Assembly: GCA_963755055.1 (NCBI GenBank)
Contig: CAVWIS010000036.1
Coordinates: 104,503 to 168,502 of the forward strand
Reading direction: 5' to 3'
From: AP-16 sp963755055
GTDB lineage: Bacteria; Pseudomonadota; Alphaproteobacteria; Rhizobiales; Xanthobacteraceae
DNA: 64,000 nt
How positions within the stretch are numbered: the stretch's first letter is position 1; every line of letters begins with the position of its first letter. Below the pieces are notes generated by a model, which ran no database searches, was not told the origin of the DNA, and was given only the letters and a program-made list of their open reading frames with translations. A program made the translations under genes and the position numbers. Shown in pieces: positions 1 to 7,942 of the stretch.

Positions 1-76
1 CCCATCCCCCGGGTGAACCAGAGCCCTGACACCTGAATTCCTAAACCGATGGGTTTGCCGAAGGGCTCGACCCCGC

Positions 77-1060
77 CTACTGCTTCAAACAGGTCGCCAC
101 GTTCTCCGCCGTGCACTCGTCGAGGCCGGTATAATAGATCGGCTCGACCTTCTTGCCCTCGACCATGTCGCGCATCACCAGGGGCGCCCGGTAGCCCATC
201 TCGAATGGGCGCTGGCCCACCTGGGCGTGGCTGCGGCCCTGCTTCAGCGCCGCGATCTGCGGCGGCAGAGTGTCGGCCACCACCAGGACGAGCTGCTTCG
301 ACTTGATGCGGTCCATGTACTGGTCGGTGAGCTGGGCGTAGGCCTGCGGGGCGAATTGCGGCCAGCCTCCCTCGAGCACGAAGGCGTCGAGCGTCTTGTT
401 GGCGATCAGCACGTCGGCCATCATCTGGTTGCCTTTCGCCGCGTCGTCGTTGGTGAACAGCGGGCAGCCGGCGATCTCGGTCCAGCCGTTCTGCCCGGTC
501 AGTTTTGCGGTACCCTTCTGGCCGCTCAGGGTGTCGCGGGTGCCGGCGGCGCGCTGGTTGATGTTGTCGGCCGCCACGTTGCCGAGCACCAGGCAGAGGG
601 TGCCGCCACTGGGCTTGAGCTTCTTCAGGTGCTCGGCGAGCCGCACCCCCATCAGGTAGTTGTCGGTGCCGAGATACGTGCGGCGCAGGCCGTGATCCTG
701 CGCCAGCAGGTCGGCGTCGATGGTCATGATCGGGATCGTGGGTTTGCGCTGCTTGAGCACGTTGGCGATCGCCGGCGCATTGGACGGCGAGATCGCCATG
801 GCGGCCACCCCCTTGGTCAACAGGTCGTCGACGATCTGCACCTCGCCGGCCTCGTCCGACGTCGAGGCCGGGCCCGTGTAGTAGCACTTGTAGCCCTTGA
901 GCTCCCCTTGCGCCTTGGCGCAGCCCTGGCGGATCAGGTCGAAGAACGGATTGTCGAGACCTTTGACGACGACCGCGAGCGTCTTGTCCTCGGCCGACGC
1001 GGCGCCGGCCGGAAGCCACAGCGCGGCCGCCACGGCTGCGACCATCATGGCGTTTCGCAT
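77..1060 (-). CDS. Sugar ABC transporter periplasmic substrate-binding protein (RbsB/FrcB-like)
   Basis: This 327-residue protein should capture a monosaccharide in the periplasm for the ABC transporter encoded divergently beside it. A signal peptide of about 23 residues ends in an AxA-type site before ED. The mature N-terminus has the LacI/RbsB-type fold signature, with a GLDNPFFDLIRQG segment that normally lies at the sugar site. Length is usual for the family. The ATG at 1060 follows a good GGGAGGA ribosome site; a longer in-frame reading upstream has no signal peptide and runs through the ATPase gene. The substrate (ribose, fructose or another sugar) cannot be told from sequence. Confidence 0.9.
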   Translation of the reverse strand: MRNAMMVAAVAAALWLPAGAASAEDKTLAVVVKGLDNPFFDLIRQGCAKAQGELKGYKCYYTGPASTSDEAGEVQIVDDLLTKGVAAMAISPSNAPAIANVLKQRKPTIPIMTIDADLLAQDHGLRRTYLGTDNYLMGVRLAEHLKKLKPSGGTLCLVLGNVAADNINQRAAGTRDTLSGQKGTAKLTGQNGWTEIAGCPLFTNDDAAKGNQMMADVLIANKTLDAFVLEGGWPQFAPQAYAQLTDQYMDRIKSKQLVLVVADTLPPQIAALKQGRSHAQVGQRPFEMGYRAPLVMRDMVEGKKVEPIYYTGLDECTAENVATCLKQ

Positions 1061-1273
1061 GGACGTCCTCCCTTGCTGTCTCGATTTTTCTGCAAGAGAG
1101 GGTAGGGGCAATCCCGACAGGTGACAAGCTGAAGTCGCAATCGATTGACCTCCCCGGCGCGCCTCGCGTCTAATGACGGGCGACGCTCGATGCGTGCGGC
1201 GCCGCCAAAGAAGATCCGTCGCGCCAGGAGGAACCGGCGGCCGCATGCGGCGCCGAGACGAAAGGACCGTCGC

Positions 1274-2014
1274 GTGCCGGTGCTCGAGCTTGCCGACATC
1301 TCGAAGAATTTCGCCGGCATCCAGGCGCTGACCGGCGTCTCCATGGCGCTGGAGCCCGGAGAGGTGCTCGGCCTGATGGGCGACAACGGCGCCGGAAAAT
1401 CCACCCTGATGAAGCTCGTCGCCGGCAATTTTCCGCCGAGCCACGGCTCGATCGCGATCGACGGCCGCGAGACGGCCTTCCGCAGCCCGATCGAGGCGCG
1501 CCGCGCCGGCATCGAGATCGTCTATCAGGACCTCGCGCTGTGCGACAATCTCACCGCGGCCGCCAACGTGTTTCTCGGCCGCGAGCTCAGCCTCGGCTTC
1601 GGCCCGTTCCGCGTGCTCGACTACAAGGCGATGTACCGGCGCTCGGCGGAGCTGTTTCGCGAGCTCAAGTCGGAGACCCGGCCGCGCGATCTGGTGCGGC
1701 GCATGTCGGGCGGCCAGCGCCAGGCGGTGGCGATCGCCCGCACGCGGCTCAGCGAGGCGAAGATCCTGTTGCTCGACGAGCCGACCGCGGCGATCAGCGT
1801 GCGCCAGGTCGCAGAAGTGCTCGACCTCATCCGCCGCCTGCGCGACCAGGGCCTCGCCGTCGTGCTGGTGAGCCACCGCATGCCCGATGTGTTTGCCGTC
1901 GCCGACCGCATCGTGGTGCTGCGCCGCGGCCGCAAGGTGGCCGACAAGCCGGTCGCCGCCTCGACCCCCGAGCAAGTGACCGGGCTGATCACCGGCGCGC
2001 TCGAGCAGGCCTGA
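1274..2014 (+). CDS. Sugar ABC transporter ATP-binding protein, single-domain
   Basis: This 246-residue ATPase energises the sugar importer. It shows Walker A GDNGAGKST (36-44), Q-loop Q85, signature MSGGQ (144-148) and Walker B LLLDE ending at E169. Most RbsA/XylG-type sugar ATPases are fused pairs of about 500 residues; this one has a single domain, as in the FrcA type of rhizobia. I chose the GTG at 1274 because homology to ABC ATPases begins directly after it. The ATG at 1145 would add a basic, low-complexity stretch. The permease gene follows after 4 bp, so the two are probably translated together. Confidence 0.85.
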   Translation: MPVLELADISKNFAGIQALTGVSMALEPGEVLGLMGDNGAGKSTLMKLVAGNFPPSHGSIAIDGRETAFRSPIEARRAGIEIVYQDLALCDNLTAAANVFLGRELSLGFGPFRVLDYKAMYRRSAELFRELKSETRPRDLVRRMSGGQRQAVAIARTRLSEAKILLLDEPTAAISVRQVAEVLDLIRRLRDQGLAVVLVSHRMPDVFAVADRIVVLRRGRKVADKPVAASTPEQVTGLITGALEQA

Positions 2015-2018
2015 CAAG

Positions 2019-3014
2019 ATGACCGCGCTGATCGACGAGGTTCTTGACCGCCCGAGCCGCGGCACGCTCGGCTGGCTCGTGTCGCGCCAGACTTTCTGGA
2101 TCCTGGTCGCCACCATCGTGGCCTTCGTGCTGCTCTCGCTCGCCACCGACACCTTCGCGACGCAACAGAACCTGTTCAACGTCACCCGCAACTTTGCCTT
2201 CGTCGCCATCGTGGCGCTCGGCATGACGGCGGTGATCATCACCGGCGGCATCGACCTCTCGGTCGGCTCCGTGGTGTGCCTTGCCGGCATGATTTTGGGC
2301 GTCGCGATGAACGCCGGCTTGCCGATCTGGGCCGGCATCGCGGCGGCGCTCGCGACCGCGCTTGCGGTCGGCGGCGTCAACGGCGTGCTGATCGCCTATG
2401 TCGGCATGCCGCCTTTCGTGGTCACGCTCGGCACGCTGGCGATCGCCCGGAGCCTCGCCATGGTGGCGTCCAACAACCGCATGATCTGGGATTTCGGTCC
2501 CGATCAGGCGCTGCTGCTGGCGCTCGGCGGCGGCACCACGTTCGGCATCGCCAACCCGGTGGTGGCGCTGGCGCTGCTCACCGCTGTCGCCGGCTACCTG
2601 TTGCGCTGGACCCGCTGGGGTCGCCATGTCTTCGCCATCGGCGGCAACGAGCAGGCGGCAGTGCTCGCCGGCGTGCCGGTCCGCCGCATCAAGGTCGGCG
2701 TCTACCTGTTGTCCGCGTTGACCGCCGGTATCACCGGCGTGCTCGAGGTCGGCTGGCTCGGCGCGGTGACCACCAATCTCGGCCAGAGCATGGAGCTCGC
2801 CGTCATCGCCGCCGCGGTGATCGGCGGCGCGAACTTGAGCGGCGGTGCCGGCACCGCGCTCGGCGCCGTGATCGGCGCGGCGCTGATCGAGATCATCCGC
2901 AACAGCCTGCTACTGCTCGGGGTGGACGCCTTCTGGCAGGGGACTTTCGTCGGGAGCTTCATCGTGCTCGCGGTGATGTTCGACAAGCTGAAAGGCGCGC
3001 GGCTGGCGGAGTGA
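2019..3014 (+). CDS. Sugar ABC transporter permease (RbsC/FrcC-like)
   Basis: This 331-residue inner-membrane protein forms the channel of the sugar importer. It has about eight to ten hydrophobic segments and the BPD_transp_2 signature region VIITGGIDLSVGSV (around residues 70-83), typical of ribose/fructose-type permeases. It starts 4 bp after the ATPase stop, and the binding-protein gene lies divergently upstream, so all three parts of one importer are present. The last codons (FDKLKGARLAE) are repeated in degraded form near 5.3 kb; see the repeat entry. Confidence 0.9.
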   Translation: MTALIDEVLDRPSRGTLGWLVSRQTFWILVATIVAFVLLSLATDTFATQQNLFNVTRNFAFVAIVALGMTAVIITGGIDLSVGSVVCLAGMILGVAMNAGLPIWAGIAAALATALAVGGVNGVLIAYVGMPPFVVTLGTLAIARSLAMVASNNRMIWDFGPDQALLLALGGGTTFGIANPVVALALLTAVAGYLLRWTRWGRHVFAIGGNEQAAVLAGVPVRRIKVGVYLLSALTAGITGVLEVGWLGAVTTNLGQSMELAVIAAAVIGGANLSGGAGTALGAVIGAALIEIIRNSLLLLGVDAFWQGTFVGSFIVLAVMFDKLKGARLAE

Positions 3015-3021
3015 GTGCACT

Positions 3022-3342
3022 CTACGCGATGGCGTCGAGGCCCTTTGCCTTGACGAGCGCCAGGAGCTTGAGCGACGGACCCGACGGCTTCTTCTGGCCG
3101 CGCTCCCATTCGCCCACGAGCTTTACGGCCACGTTGAGATGGCGGGCAAAGACGCTTTGGCTTACGCCTTCGTGCTCGCGCAACCTCTGAATCGCGCGCG
3201 CGGAGAGCGGTTTAACTCTTGTCAGGCACCGTTCGTCGAAATCACGCATGGTGCGCTTGTCGATGACGCCCGCCTCGAAGGCATCCTGCATCGCCTCGTG
3301 TACCGCCCCTGCGAGCTTGCTTCTGTATTTCTTCACGCTCAC
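3022..3342 (-). CDS. HTH (XRE-type) antitoxin of a RelE/HigB-like module
   Basis: This 106-residue protein is the probable antitoxin and autorepressor of the pair. Its C-terminal half holds a Cro/XRE helix-turn-helix (LREHEGVSQSVFARHLNV then VGEWERGQKKPSG), the usual arrangement when the antitoxin gene follows the toxin. The start is the GTG at 3342: a GGAGGT ribosome site ends 6 nt before it, and the GTGA overlaps the toxin stop by 4 nt, giving translational coupling. The ATG at 3360 would place the ribosome site inside the gene. Its target is probably the palindrome at 3740-3756. Confidence 0.85.
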   Translation of the reverse strand: MSVKKYRSKLAGAVHEAMQDAFEAGVIDKRTMRDFDERCLTRVKPLSARAIQRLREHEGVSQSVFARHLNVAVKLVGEWERGQKKPSGPSLKLLALVKAKGLDAIA

Positions 3343-3710
3343 CCGTCGACCTCCATCCATGCGCCGCTCGCCAACATCGCGGCGACTTGCTTCTCGCTCC
3401 AGCTCAACATCTCCGTGGCCGCCTTGCGAAGGAGCCTCAGCTCACCAGCGTCGATATTCTCCTGATCGCTCTTGGCAAAGCCGTACAGAAACACGCTGCG
3501 CTCGGCCGCCCTGAACGCGATCAAGGTACGGAACCCGCCGGAGCGGCCTTGGCCCGGCCTCGGGACGCGCTGTTTGATGACGCCGCTTCCAAGATCGGCA
3601 TCAATGAAACCGCGTTCGGCGCGCGCCACGGCCTCACGTAGGGCGTCATCGGTTATGCCTTCCTTCCGCATGAAGCGCGTAAATCCCCGCGTCTTGAAGA
3701 CCCGCACCAT
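3339..3710 (-). CDS. RelE/HigB-like toxin
   Basis: This 123-residue protein resembles the toxins usually annotated as the RelE/ParE family partner of an XRE antitoxin. Recognisable parts are VRVFKTRGFTRFMRKEGI at the N-terminus, then IDADLGSGVIKQRV, GRSGGFRTLIAF and VFLYGFAKSDQENI. Such toxins are ribosome-dependent mRNA nucleases; that activity is inferred. I prefer the ATG at 3710, where family homology begins. A TTG 21 nt upstream is possible but has no ribosome site. Toxin comes first and antitoxin second, as in higBA modules. Confidence 0.85.
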   Translation of the reverse strand: MVRVFKTRGFTRFMRKEGITDDALREAVARAERGFIDADLGSGVIKQRVPRPGQGRSGGFRTLIAFRAAERSVFLYGFAKSDQENIDAGELRLLRKAATEMLSWSEKQVAAMLASGAWMEVDG

Positions 3711-3739
3711 CCCCTCGATCGGCGATCCCAAGGAAATAT

Positions 3740-3756
3740 ACTACCCTAGGGGTAGT
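3740..3756. promoter_or_regulatory. Palindromic operator of the toxin-antitoxin pair
   Basis: ACTACCC-TAG-GGGTAGT is an inverted repeat with perfect 7-bp arms and a 3-bp spacer. It lies about 30 bp upstream of the toxin start, within an AT-rich patch (TATA, AATT) unlike the GC-rich surroundings. This is where an autoregulating antitoxin would bind. Binding by the HTH antitoxin is an inference. Confidence 0.6.
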
Positions 3757-3833
3757 AATTCAAGATCGAAATCTGGTGTCTTCCACAGGCGCAATGACCC
3801 ACCGGAGCGGACCTCGGCGCACTCGACAAAACC

Positions 3834-5123
3834 TCAGCGCCGCCCCAGCTCATCGAGCAGCGCGTGCGCCCTGGCCAGCTGCTGCGCGAATAACTCAGCA
3901 ACCGGCGGATGGGCTGCAGGCTGCTGACGGCCGTGCTCGCGCATGACCTCGAGCGCCAGGCCGAGCTGCGTCACCGCGCGCTCGGCTGCCGCGGGATCGC
4001 GGCGCAGCTCGGCCACCCGCGCGAGGGTGGCGCCCTGGAACCCTAAGCTCACCGCCCAGTCGAACGGCAGGCGCTCGCGGGTCGTCGCGTCGAGCGTCGC
4101 GCCGAAGGCGGCGACGGCCTCGTCCAGGCGGACGGGATCGGCCTCGCGGTTGCCGAGATCGTTCAGCGCATGGCCGAGACAGTGATGGGCGTGGACGCGC
4201 TCCGGCAACGGCAGCCGGGTCTTTTCGGCAAGCGCGGCGCGCAGGGCCAGAACGGCCGCCTCGATCGTGTCGGGATCATTCCCGTGCCCGCCGAGCACAT
4301 GGAGTGCAAGCCCGAGCGCGCGCTGGATTCTTGCCCAGTCGAGCGGCGCCCGCTCGCGCGTGCACTCCTCGAGCGCCGCGCGATAGGCTGCGACCGCCTC
4401 CGCGACCAGCGCGGCGTCGGGTTCGGGAGGCCCGCCGTGCGCGGCAAACAGCGCGTGACCGAGATCGGCCTCGGCCGCCGCCCATGCGAGCGGCGTCTCC
4501 TGGCGGCTTGAGGCCGCCAGTGCCTCGCGACAGGCCGCGACCGATCGCCAGGGCGGCGGCCTGATCGCGGCCTGGCCGGCGCGTCCCGCCAAGAGCCCGC
4601 TCACCGATACGAGCAGCCCGAACTCCCAGGACAGCTCCCGGCCCTGGTCGGCGAGCGCGCATCGCTGGCGCTGATCCGCCGGGGCGCCGATGAGCTCGGG
4701 AAACCAGTCGAGCGGCACGCTCAGCGTGCGGCCGTCTATCAGCCCGACATGCATCGCGGCGTCGTCGAACCGCACCTGCCGGGCTCTCGCCGTGTCGATC
4801 CCGGTCTCCGCCGGGCGCGGCAGGCTTGCCGCAGTGGCGGCATTTCCCTGCGCGCAGGTGAGCTTGAGCACATGCCTGTTCTCGCACACCAGAGCCGCCG
4901 CCTCGCCGACCTTCGATGCGGCCTCCTCGATCCGGTCGTAGACCGCGACGACGCCGACACCTTTGTGGTGGGCGTCCAGCATGATGCGCACCGCATCCTC
5001 GTGGCTCCTGTCGAACACGGTCTGCAGCAGGAAGACGACGAACTCCATCGGCGTGGTCTCGTCGTTCCAGATCAGCACGCTGTACGGCGCCGTGCCGGAA
5101 GCCCCGCTCTCTTGCTCGGGCAT
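3834..5123 (-). CDS. ClpS-DUF2442-tetratrico-like repeat fusion protein
   Basis: This 429-residue protein joins three modules. Residues 13-90 are a ClpS domain, the adaptor that feeds N-degron substrates to ClpAP; the ND..TPMEF segment (20-28) and the His of LDAHHKG (52/53), which line the N-degron pocket, are present. Residues 115-168 match the DUF2442 fold (VRFDDAAMHVGLIDGRTLSV, then PLDWFPEL). Residues 191-378 are four repeats of 46-47 residues carrying a TRExxPLDWA motif, as in repeat proteins common in Rhizobiales. Free-standing ClpS is about 100 residues and sits beside clpA; here clpA is absent. A GAGGG site precedes the ATG at 5123. The combined role is unknown. Confidence 0.8.
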   Translation of the reverse strand: MPEQESGASGTAPYSVLIWNDETTPMEFVVFLLQTVFDRSHEDAVRIMLDAHHKGVGVVAVYDRIEEAASKVGEAAALVCENRHVLKLTCAQGNAATAASLPRPAETGIDTARARQVRFDDAAMHVGLIDGRTLSVPLDWFPELIGAPADQRQRCALADQGRELSWEFGLLVSVSGLLAGRAGQAAIRPPPWRSVAACREALAASSRQETPLAWAAAEADLGHALFAAHGGPPEPDAALVAEAVAAYRAALEECTRERAPLDWARIQRALGLALHVLGGHGNDPDTIEAAVLALRAALAEKTRLPLPERVHAHHCLGHALNDLGNREADPVRLDEAVAAFGATLDATTRERLPFDWAVSLGFQGATLARVAELRRDPAAAERAVTQLGLALEVMREHGRQQPAAHPPVAELFAQQLARAHALLDELGRR

Positions 5124-5271
5124 GAAACCCTCATTTCATCGCGCCTGCGGTCCGCAGCATCAGGCAGAAGGAAGGAAGAGAGACCAGATTCAGGTGGGCA
5201 CAGCCCTTCCCGCAGCCCGGTTGCGTCCCTCAGCCATCGAGATGGCGACGAGCTCGGCTGGATCAAGCGGC

Positions 5272-5307
5272 ATGGACAAGCCGAAGGGGGCGCGGCTGGC
5301 GGAGTGA
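5272..5307 (+). repeat. Degraded copy of the sugar permease gene tail
   Basis: The last 34 nt up to the stop (about 5275-5308) match the 3' end of the sugar permease gene (about 2982-3015) at 31 of 34 positions, and the encoded tail MDKPKGARLAE mirrors FDKLKGARLAE. Nothing on either side is shared. This looks like the scar of a past duplication or recombination, not a gene. The rest of 5124-5375 shows no credible coding sequence. Confidence 0.5.
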
Positions 5308-5375
5308 GGAGGGACGGCGTCATCCTTCCGGTCGCGAACCTGCTGCCCGCCGCGCGCCGATCCGCCCAAAACCCT

Positions 5376-5613
5376 TCAGCCCGGCCACTGCACCTGGAAG
5401 GCGACGACGGCCATGGCGAACAGATTGTTGAGGGCGTGAAGCACGATGGTCAGCGTCGTGGTGCCGCTGCGCTGGCGCAGCCAGCCGAAGAGCAGCCCCA
5501 TGAAGAAGATGGAACAGGATGCCGAGCCAGGTGTACTGCTGATGCAGCAAAGCCCACAGGATCGAGGTCAGGACGATCGTGCCGGAGACGTCGAGCCACG
5601 ACGGGGACCAGCC
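5376..5613 (-). pseudogene. 3' remnant of a CPBP-family membrane protease gene
   Basis: This stretch reads as the last 80 or so codons of a second copy of the CPBP protease encoded at 7942-8724: GWSPSWL..SGTIVLTS.LWALLHQQY, then, after removing one extra G near 5512, MGLLFGWLRQRSGTTT and HALNNLFAM, ending in QVQWPG. Nucleotide similarity to the intact gene stops abruptly at about 5613, so the start codon and the EExxxR catalytic motif are missing. It is a truncated paralogue with a frameshift. It and the intact copy flank tctBA. Confidence 0.8.
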
Positions 5614-5692
5614 TGGGCGCTTCGCTATGGCGGGGTGCCCGATGTATCGTGTCCCCCTCATGGTCCTGTTCGTGCTCGAGGCACCCGATGTG

Positions 5693-6163
5693 ATGAGCGA
5701 TGAGGCGACCCCCGTCCGCGACACGAGGTGGCGCGATGCCGCGCTGGGCGCGCTGTTCATCGTGGTGGGCATTCTGGCATTCGCCGACGCGCGCGAGCTC
5801 ATCGGTTGGCGCGGTTCCATGGCGGGACCCGGCACCATGCCGACGATCCTTTCCGTCACGCTGGTCGTGCTGGGCGTAATCGTGGCGATCGGCGGCGTGA
5901 TCCGTCCGCGCCCGACCGTCCCGGCATCGCTCGGGCCGCTGGTCTGGGTCCTGGCCGCCGCAATCGCGTTCGGGCTGGCACTCCCCGCGCTCGGGCTCCT
6001 TTGCGCGGCCGTCCTCGCCTCCGCGATCGTCGCCGTTCCGGCACAGGGCAGGCGGCCGGGTGCGATCATCGTGACCGTCGTGGCAAGCGTCCTCATCCTG
6101 CTGGCGGTCACCTATTTGCTCGACCTGCCCGTGCCACTGTGGCCGCCGCCGCGAGGCGCGTAA
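5693..6163 (+). CDS. tctB: Tripartite tricarboxylate transporter small membrane subunit TctB
   Basis: This 156-residue protein has four hydrophobic segments separated by short loops, with the GPGTMPTIL segment after the first hairpin that is typical of TctB. TctB is the small membrane subunit of solute-binding-protein-dependent secondary carriers for citrate-like acids. I chose the ATG at 5693 with a GAGG site about 11 nt upstream; an ATG at 5660 would add 11 residues. The stop and the next start overlap as TAATG, so TctA is coupled. The promoter region borders the protease relic. Confidence 0.8.
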   Translation: MSDEATPVRDTRWRDAALGALFIVVGILAFADARELIGWRGSMAGPGTMPTILSVTLVVLGVIVAIGGVIRPRPTVPASLGPLVWVLAAAIAFGLALPALGLLCAAVLASAIVAVPAQGRRPGAIIVTVVASVLILLAVTYLLDLPVPLWPPPRGA

Positions 6164-7572
6164 TGGAGCTCCTGTCCGGCTTGGCACTCGGTTTCGGCGC
6201 CGTCCTGTCGGAAGCCAATCTGATCTTCTGCGTTGCCGGCGCCTTGATCGGCGTCGTGGCTGCCATCCTGCCGGGCATCAGCCCGGCCGCGATGATTGCC
6301 CTTGCACTCCCCCTGTCGTTCGCCATGCCGTCGGCGGGGGCGATCGCCTCCATGTTCTCGATGGCGGTGGGATCGCTGTATGGCCGTGCGACCGCGTCGC
6401 TGCTCCTTGCCGGGCTCGGCCCGTCGCCGGGCGGCCGCAGCGCCGGCCAACTCGCCGCCACGACCCTGGCGTCGCTGTTCGGCGGCGCCGCGGCGGCGAT
6501 CCTTGCAGCCGCGCTCGTCCTGGCGGTGCCGAGTCCCGCACGGTCGTTCGGACCGGCGGAGCTTGCGGCCTTGCAGGTACTGGTCCTCGTCGTCGCGACC
6601 GCGGCTGCGCCGGGACGGATCAGCCGGGCCGTCGCGGTGGTCGCGCTCGGGCTCCTGCTCGGCATGGTGGGAACCGATCGCGAGACCGGCGCCGCCCGCC
6701 TCACCTTCGGCCTTGCCGGGCTCGCCGACGGGCTTGGCGTGACCAGCCTGGTGTTCGGCATGTTCGTGGTTGCCGACGTCATTCGCGGCCTGGCCGCGCC
6801 GGACGCCGCCCGATCCACGACAGGCGGCGCGGCCGATGCGCCTGCTCCCGGCATCGTCGGCGCCAGCCTGCTCGGGGTCCTGGCGGGGTTTTTTCCCGCC
6901 AGCGGCACCAGCCTCACATTCGCGGCGGACGACAAGGAGGCGGTCGCCGATCCACTCGATCCCGCCGGCCGCAACAGCATCGAACAGATAACGCGCGCGG
7001 CGGCGGCAAACAGCGCCCGCCTCACCGCATCGTTTCTTCCGCTGCTGTGCCTTGGCGTTCCGACCAACGCGGTGGCGGTGCTGCTGGTCGGCCTGGTGGT
7101 CGTCCATGCGGGCGCTCCCGGCGCCCAGGCCGCCACCAGCGAGCTGTTCTGGGCCGTTCCGGCGGCCGTCCTCATCGCGCATGCGGTGCTGCCGGCCATC
7201 GTTCTGATCACCGGGCGCGGCCTTGCGGTCTTGAGCCGGGTCAACTACCGCAGCCTCGCCCCCGTCATCCTGGTCTACGCCTGCTTTGCCACCTACATGG
7301 TCAACAACAGCGCTTTCGACGTCTTCCTCATGGCCGGCTTCGCGGCGCTCGGATATGTATTCACGCGGTCCGGCTGCGAACGGGGTCTGTTCCTGCTGGC
7401 GTTCGTCATGGGGCCGCCGCTCGAGGAGAATCTTCGGCGAACGCTGCTGATCGCGCGCGGCGATTTCTTCGGGCAAATCCTGCACCGGCCGATGGTGGGG
7501 GCGCTGCTCGGGGCCGCAATCGTCCTGGCTCTCGGCGCGCTCACGTGGCGGCGAAAGGCGGGATTGCGGTGA
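6163..7572 (+). CDS. tctA: Tripartite tricarboxylate transporter large permease TctA
   Basis: This 469-residue membrane protein has about eleven hydrophobic segments. The N-terminal GVVAAILPGISPAAMIALALP segment matches the characteristic TctA region of the family (normally near 500 residues). A second family-like stretch (VLAGFFPASGTSL) opens the C-terminal half. It carries the substrate across the inner membrane by ion symport. No tctC binding-protein gene is adjacent, so this carrier must use a TctC encoded elsewhere; such orphan pairs are common where TctC-like proteins are abundant. It overlaps tctB by 1 nt. Confidence 0.88.
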   Translation: MELLSGLALGFGAVLSEANLIFCVAGALIGVVAAILPGISPAAMIALALPLSFAMPSAGAIASMFSMAVGSLYGRATASLLLAGLGPSPGGRSAGQLAATTLASLFGGAAAAILAAALVLAVPSPARSFGPAELAALQVLVLVVATAAAPGRISRAVAVVALGLLLGMVGTDRETGAARLTFGLAGLADGLGVTSLVFGMFVVADVIRGLAAPDAARSTTGGAADAPAPGIVGASLLGVLAGFFPASGTSLTFAADDKEAVADPLDPAGRNSIEQITRAAAANSARLTASFLPLLCLGVPTNAVAVLLVGLVVVHAGAPGAQAATSELFWAVPAAVLIAHAVLPAIVLITGRGLAVLSRVNYRSLAPVILVYACFATYMVNNSAFDVFLMAGFAALGYVFTRSGCERGLFLLAFVMGPPLEENLRRTLLIARGDFFGQILHRPMVGALLGAAIVLALGALTWRRKAGLR

Positions 7573-7630
7573 AGGCCGTTCAGGACATCGCCAACCCCGC
7601 GGAAAGCTTCAAGGTCGGCCGGCGCTTCCT

Positions 7631-7942
7631 TCAGCGTCTCGGCGGCGCGGCATGGCGAACCGCGAGGCCTGTGCATGCCACCGCCAGCGCCGCCATGAGG
7701 ATTGTGAAGACATACAGGCCGTAGGATATGAGCCCGAGAGAATTCGCCGTCTGGGCAATGCCGAAGATCGTCAGCATGCTGCCGAAGCCGACATATCGCG
7801 ACACGGCCAGCAGGATCGGGCGGGCGGGCCGCCGGGCTCGATATCTTGCCGTCGCCATCTCGCCCAATGGGACGATGAGGGCGCAGGCCCAGACAACGAT
7901 CAGCGTCGAGACCAGATCCGGAAAATCCAGCGGCGACGTCAT
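7631..7942 (-). CDS. Small membrane protein coupled to the CPBP protease
   Basis: This 103-residue protein is not recognised. It has three predicted membrane spans (about 10-30, 47-70 and 72-95) separated by a short basic loop rich in Arg. Its ATG overlaps the protease stop as TGATG, so translation is coupled and it is likely a real gene. It could be a partner or substrate of the protease. It ends 58 bp from the convergent tctA gene. Confidence 0.6.
   Translation of the reverse strand: MTSPLDFPDLVSTLIVVWACALIVPLGEMATARYRARRPARPILLAVSRYVGFGSMLTIFGIAQTANSLGLISYGLYVFTILMAALAVACTGLAVRHAAPPRR

Noticed and set aside
1..76. Small hairpin AAACC-GAT-GGGTTT near 43-56 as a terminator
   Set aside because: Short stem, no U tract in either direction; 1-76 holds nothing that can be supported.
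1061..2380. Minus-strand extension of the sugar-binding protein frame (767 residues in total)
   Set aside because: The extension lies opposite the ATPase and permease genes, is Arg/His-rich and lacks a ribosome site; the signal peptide at 1060 marks the true start.
3711..3731. TTG start for the RelE-like toxin
   Set aside because: No ribosome site, and family homology begins at the ATG at 3710.
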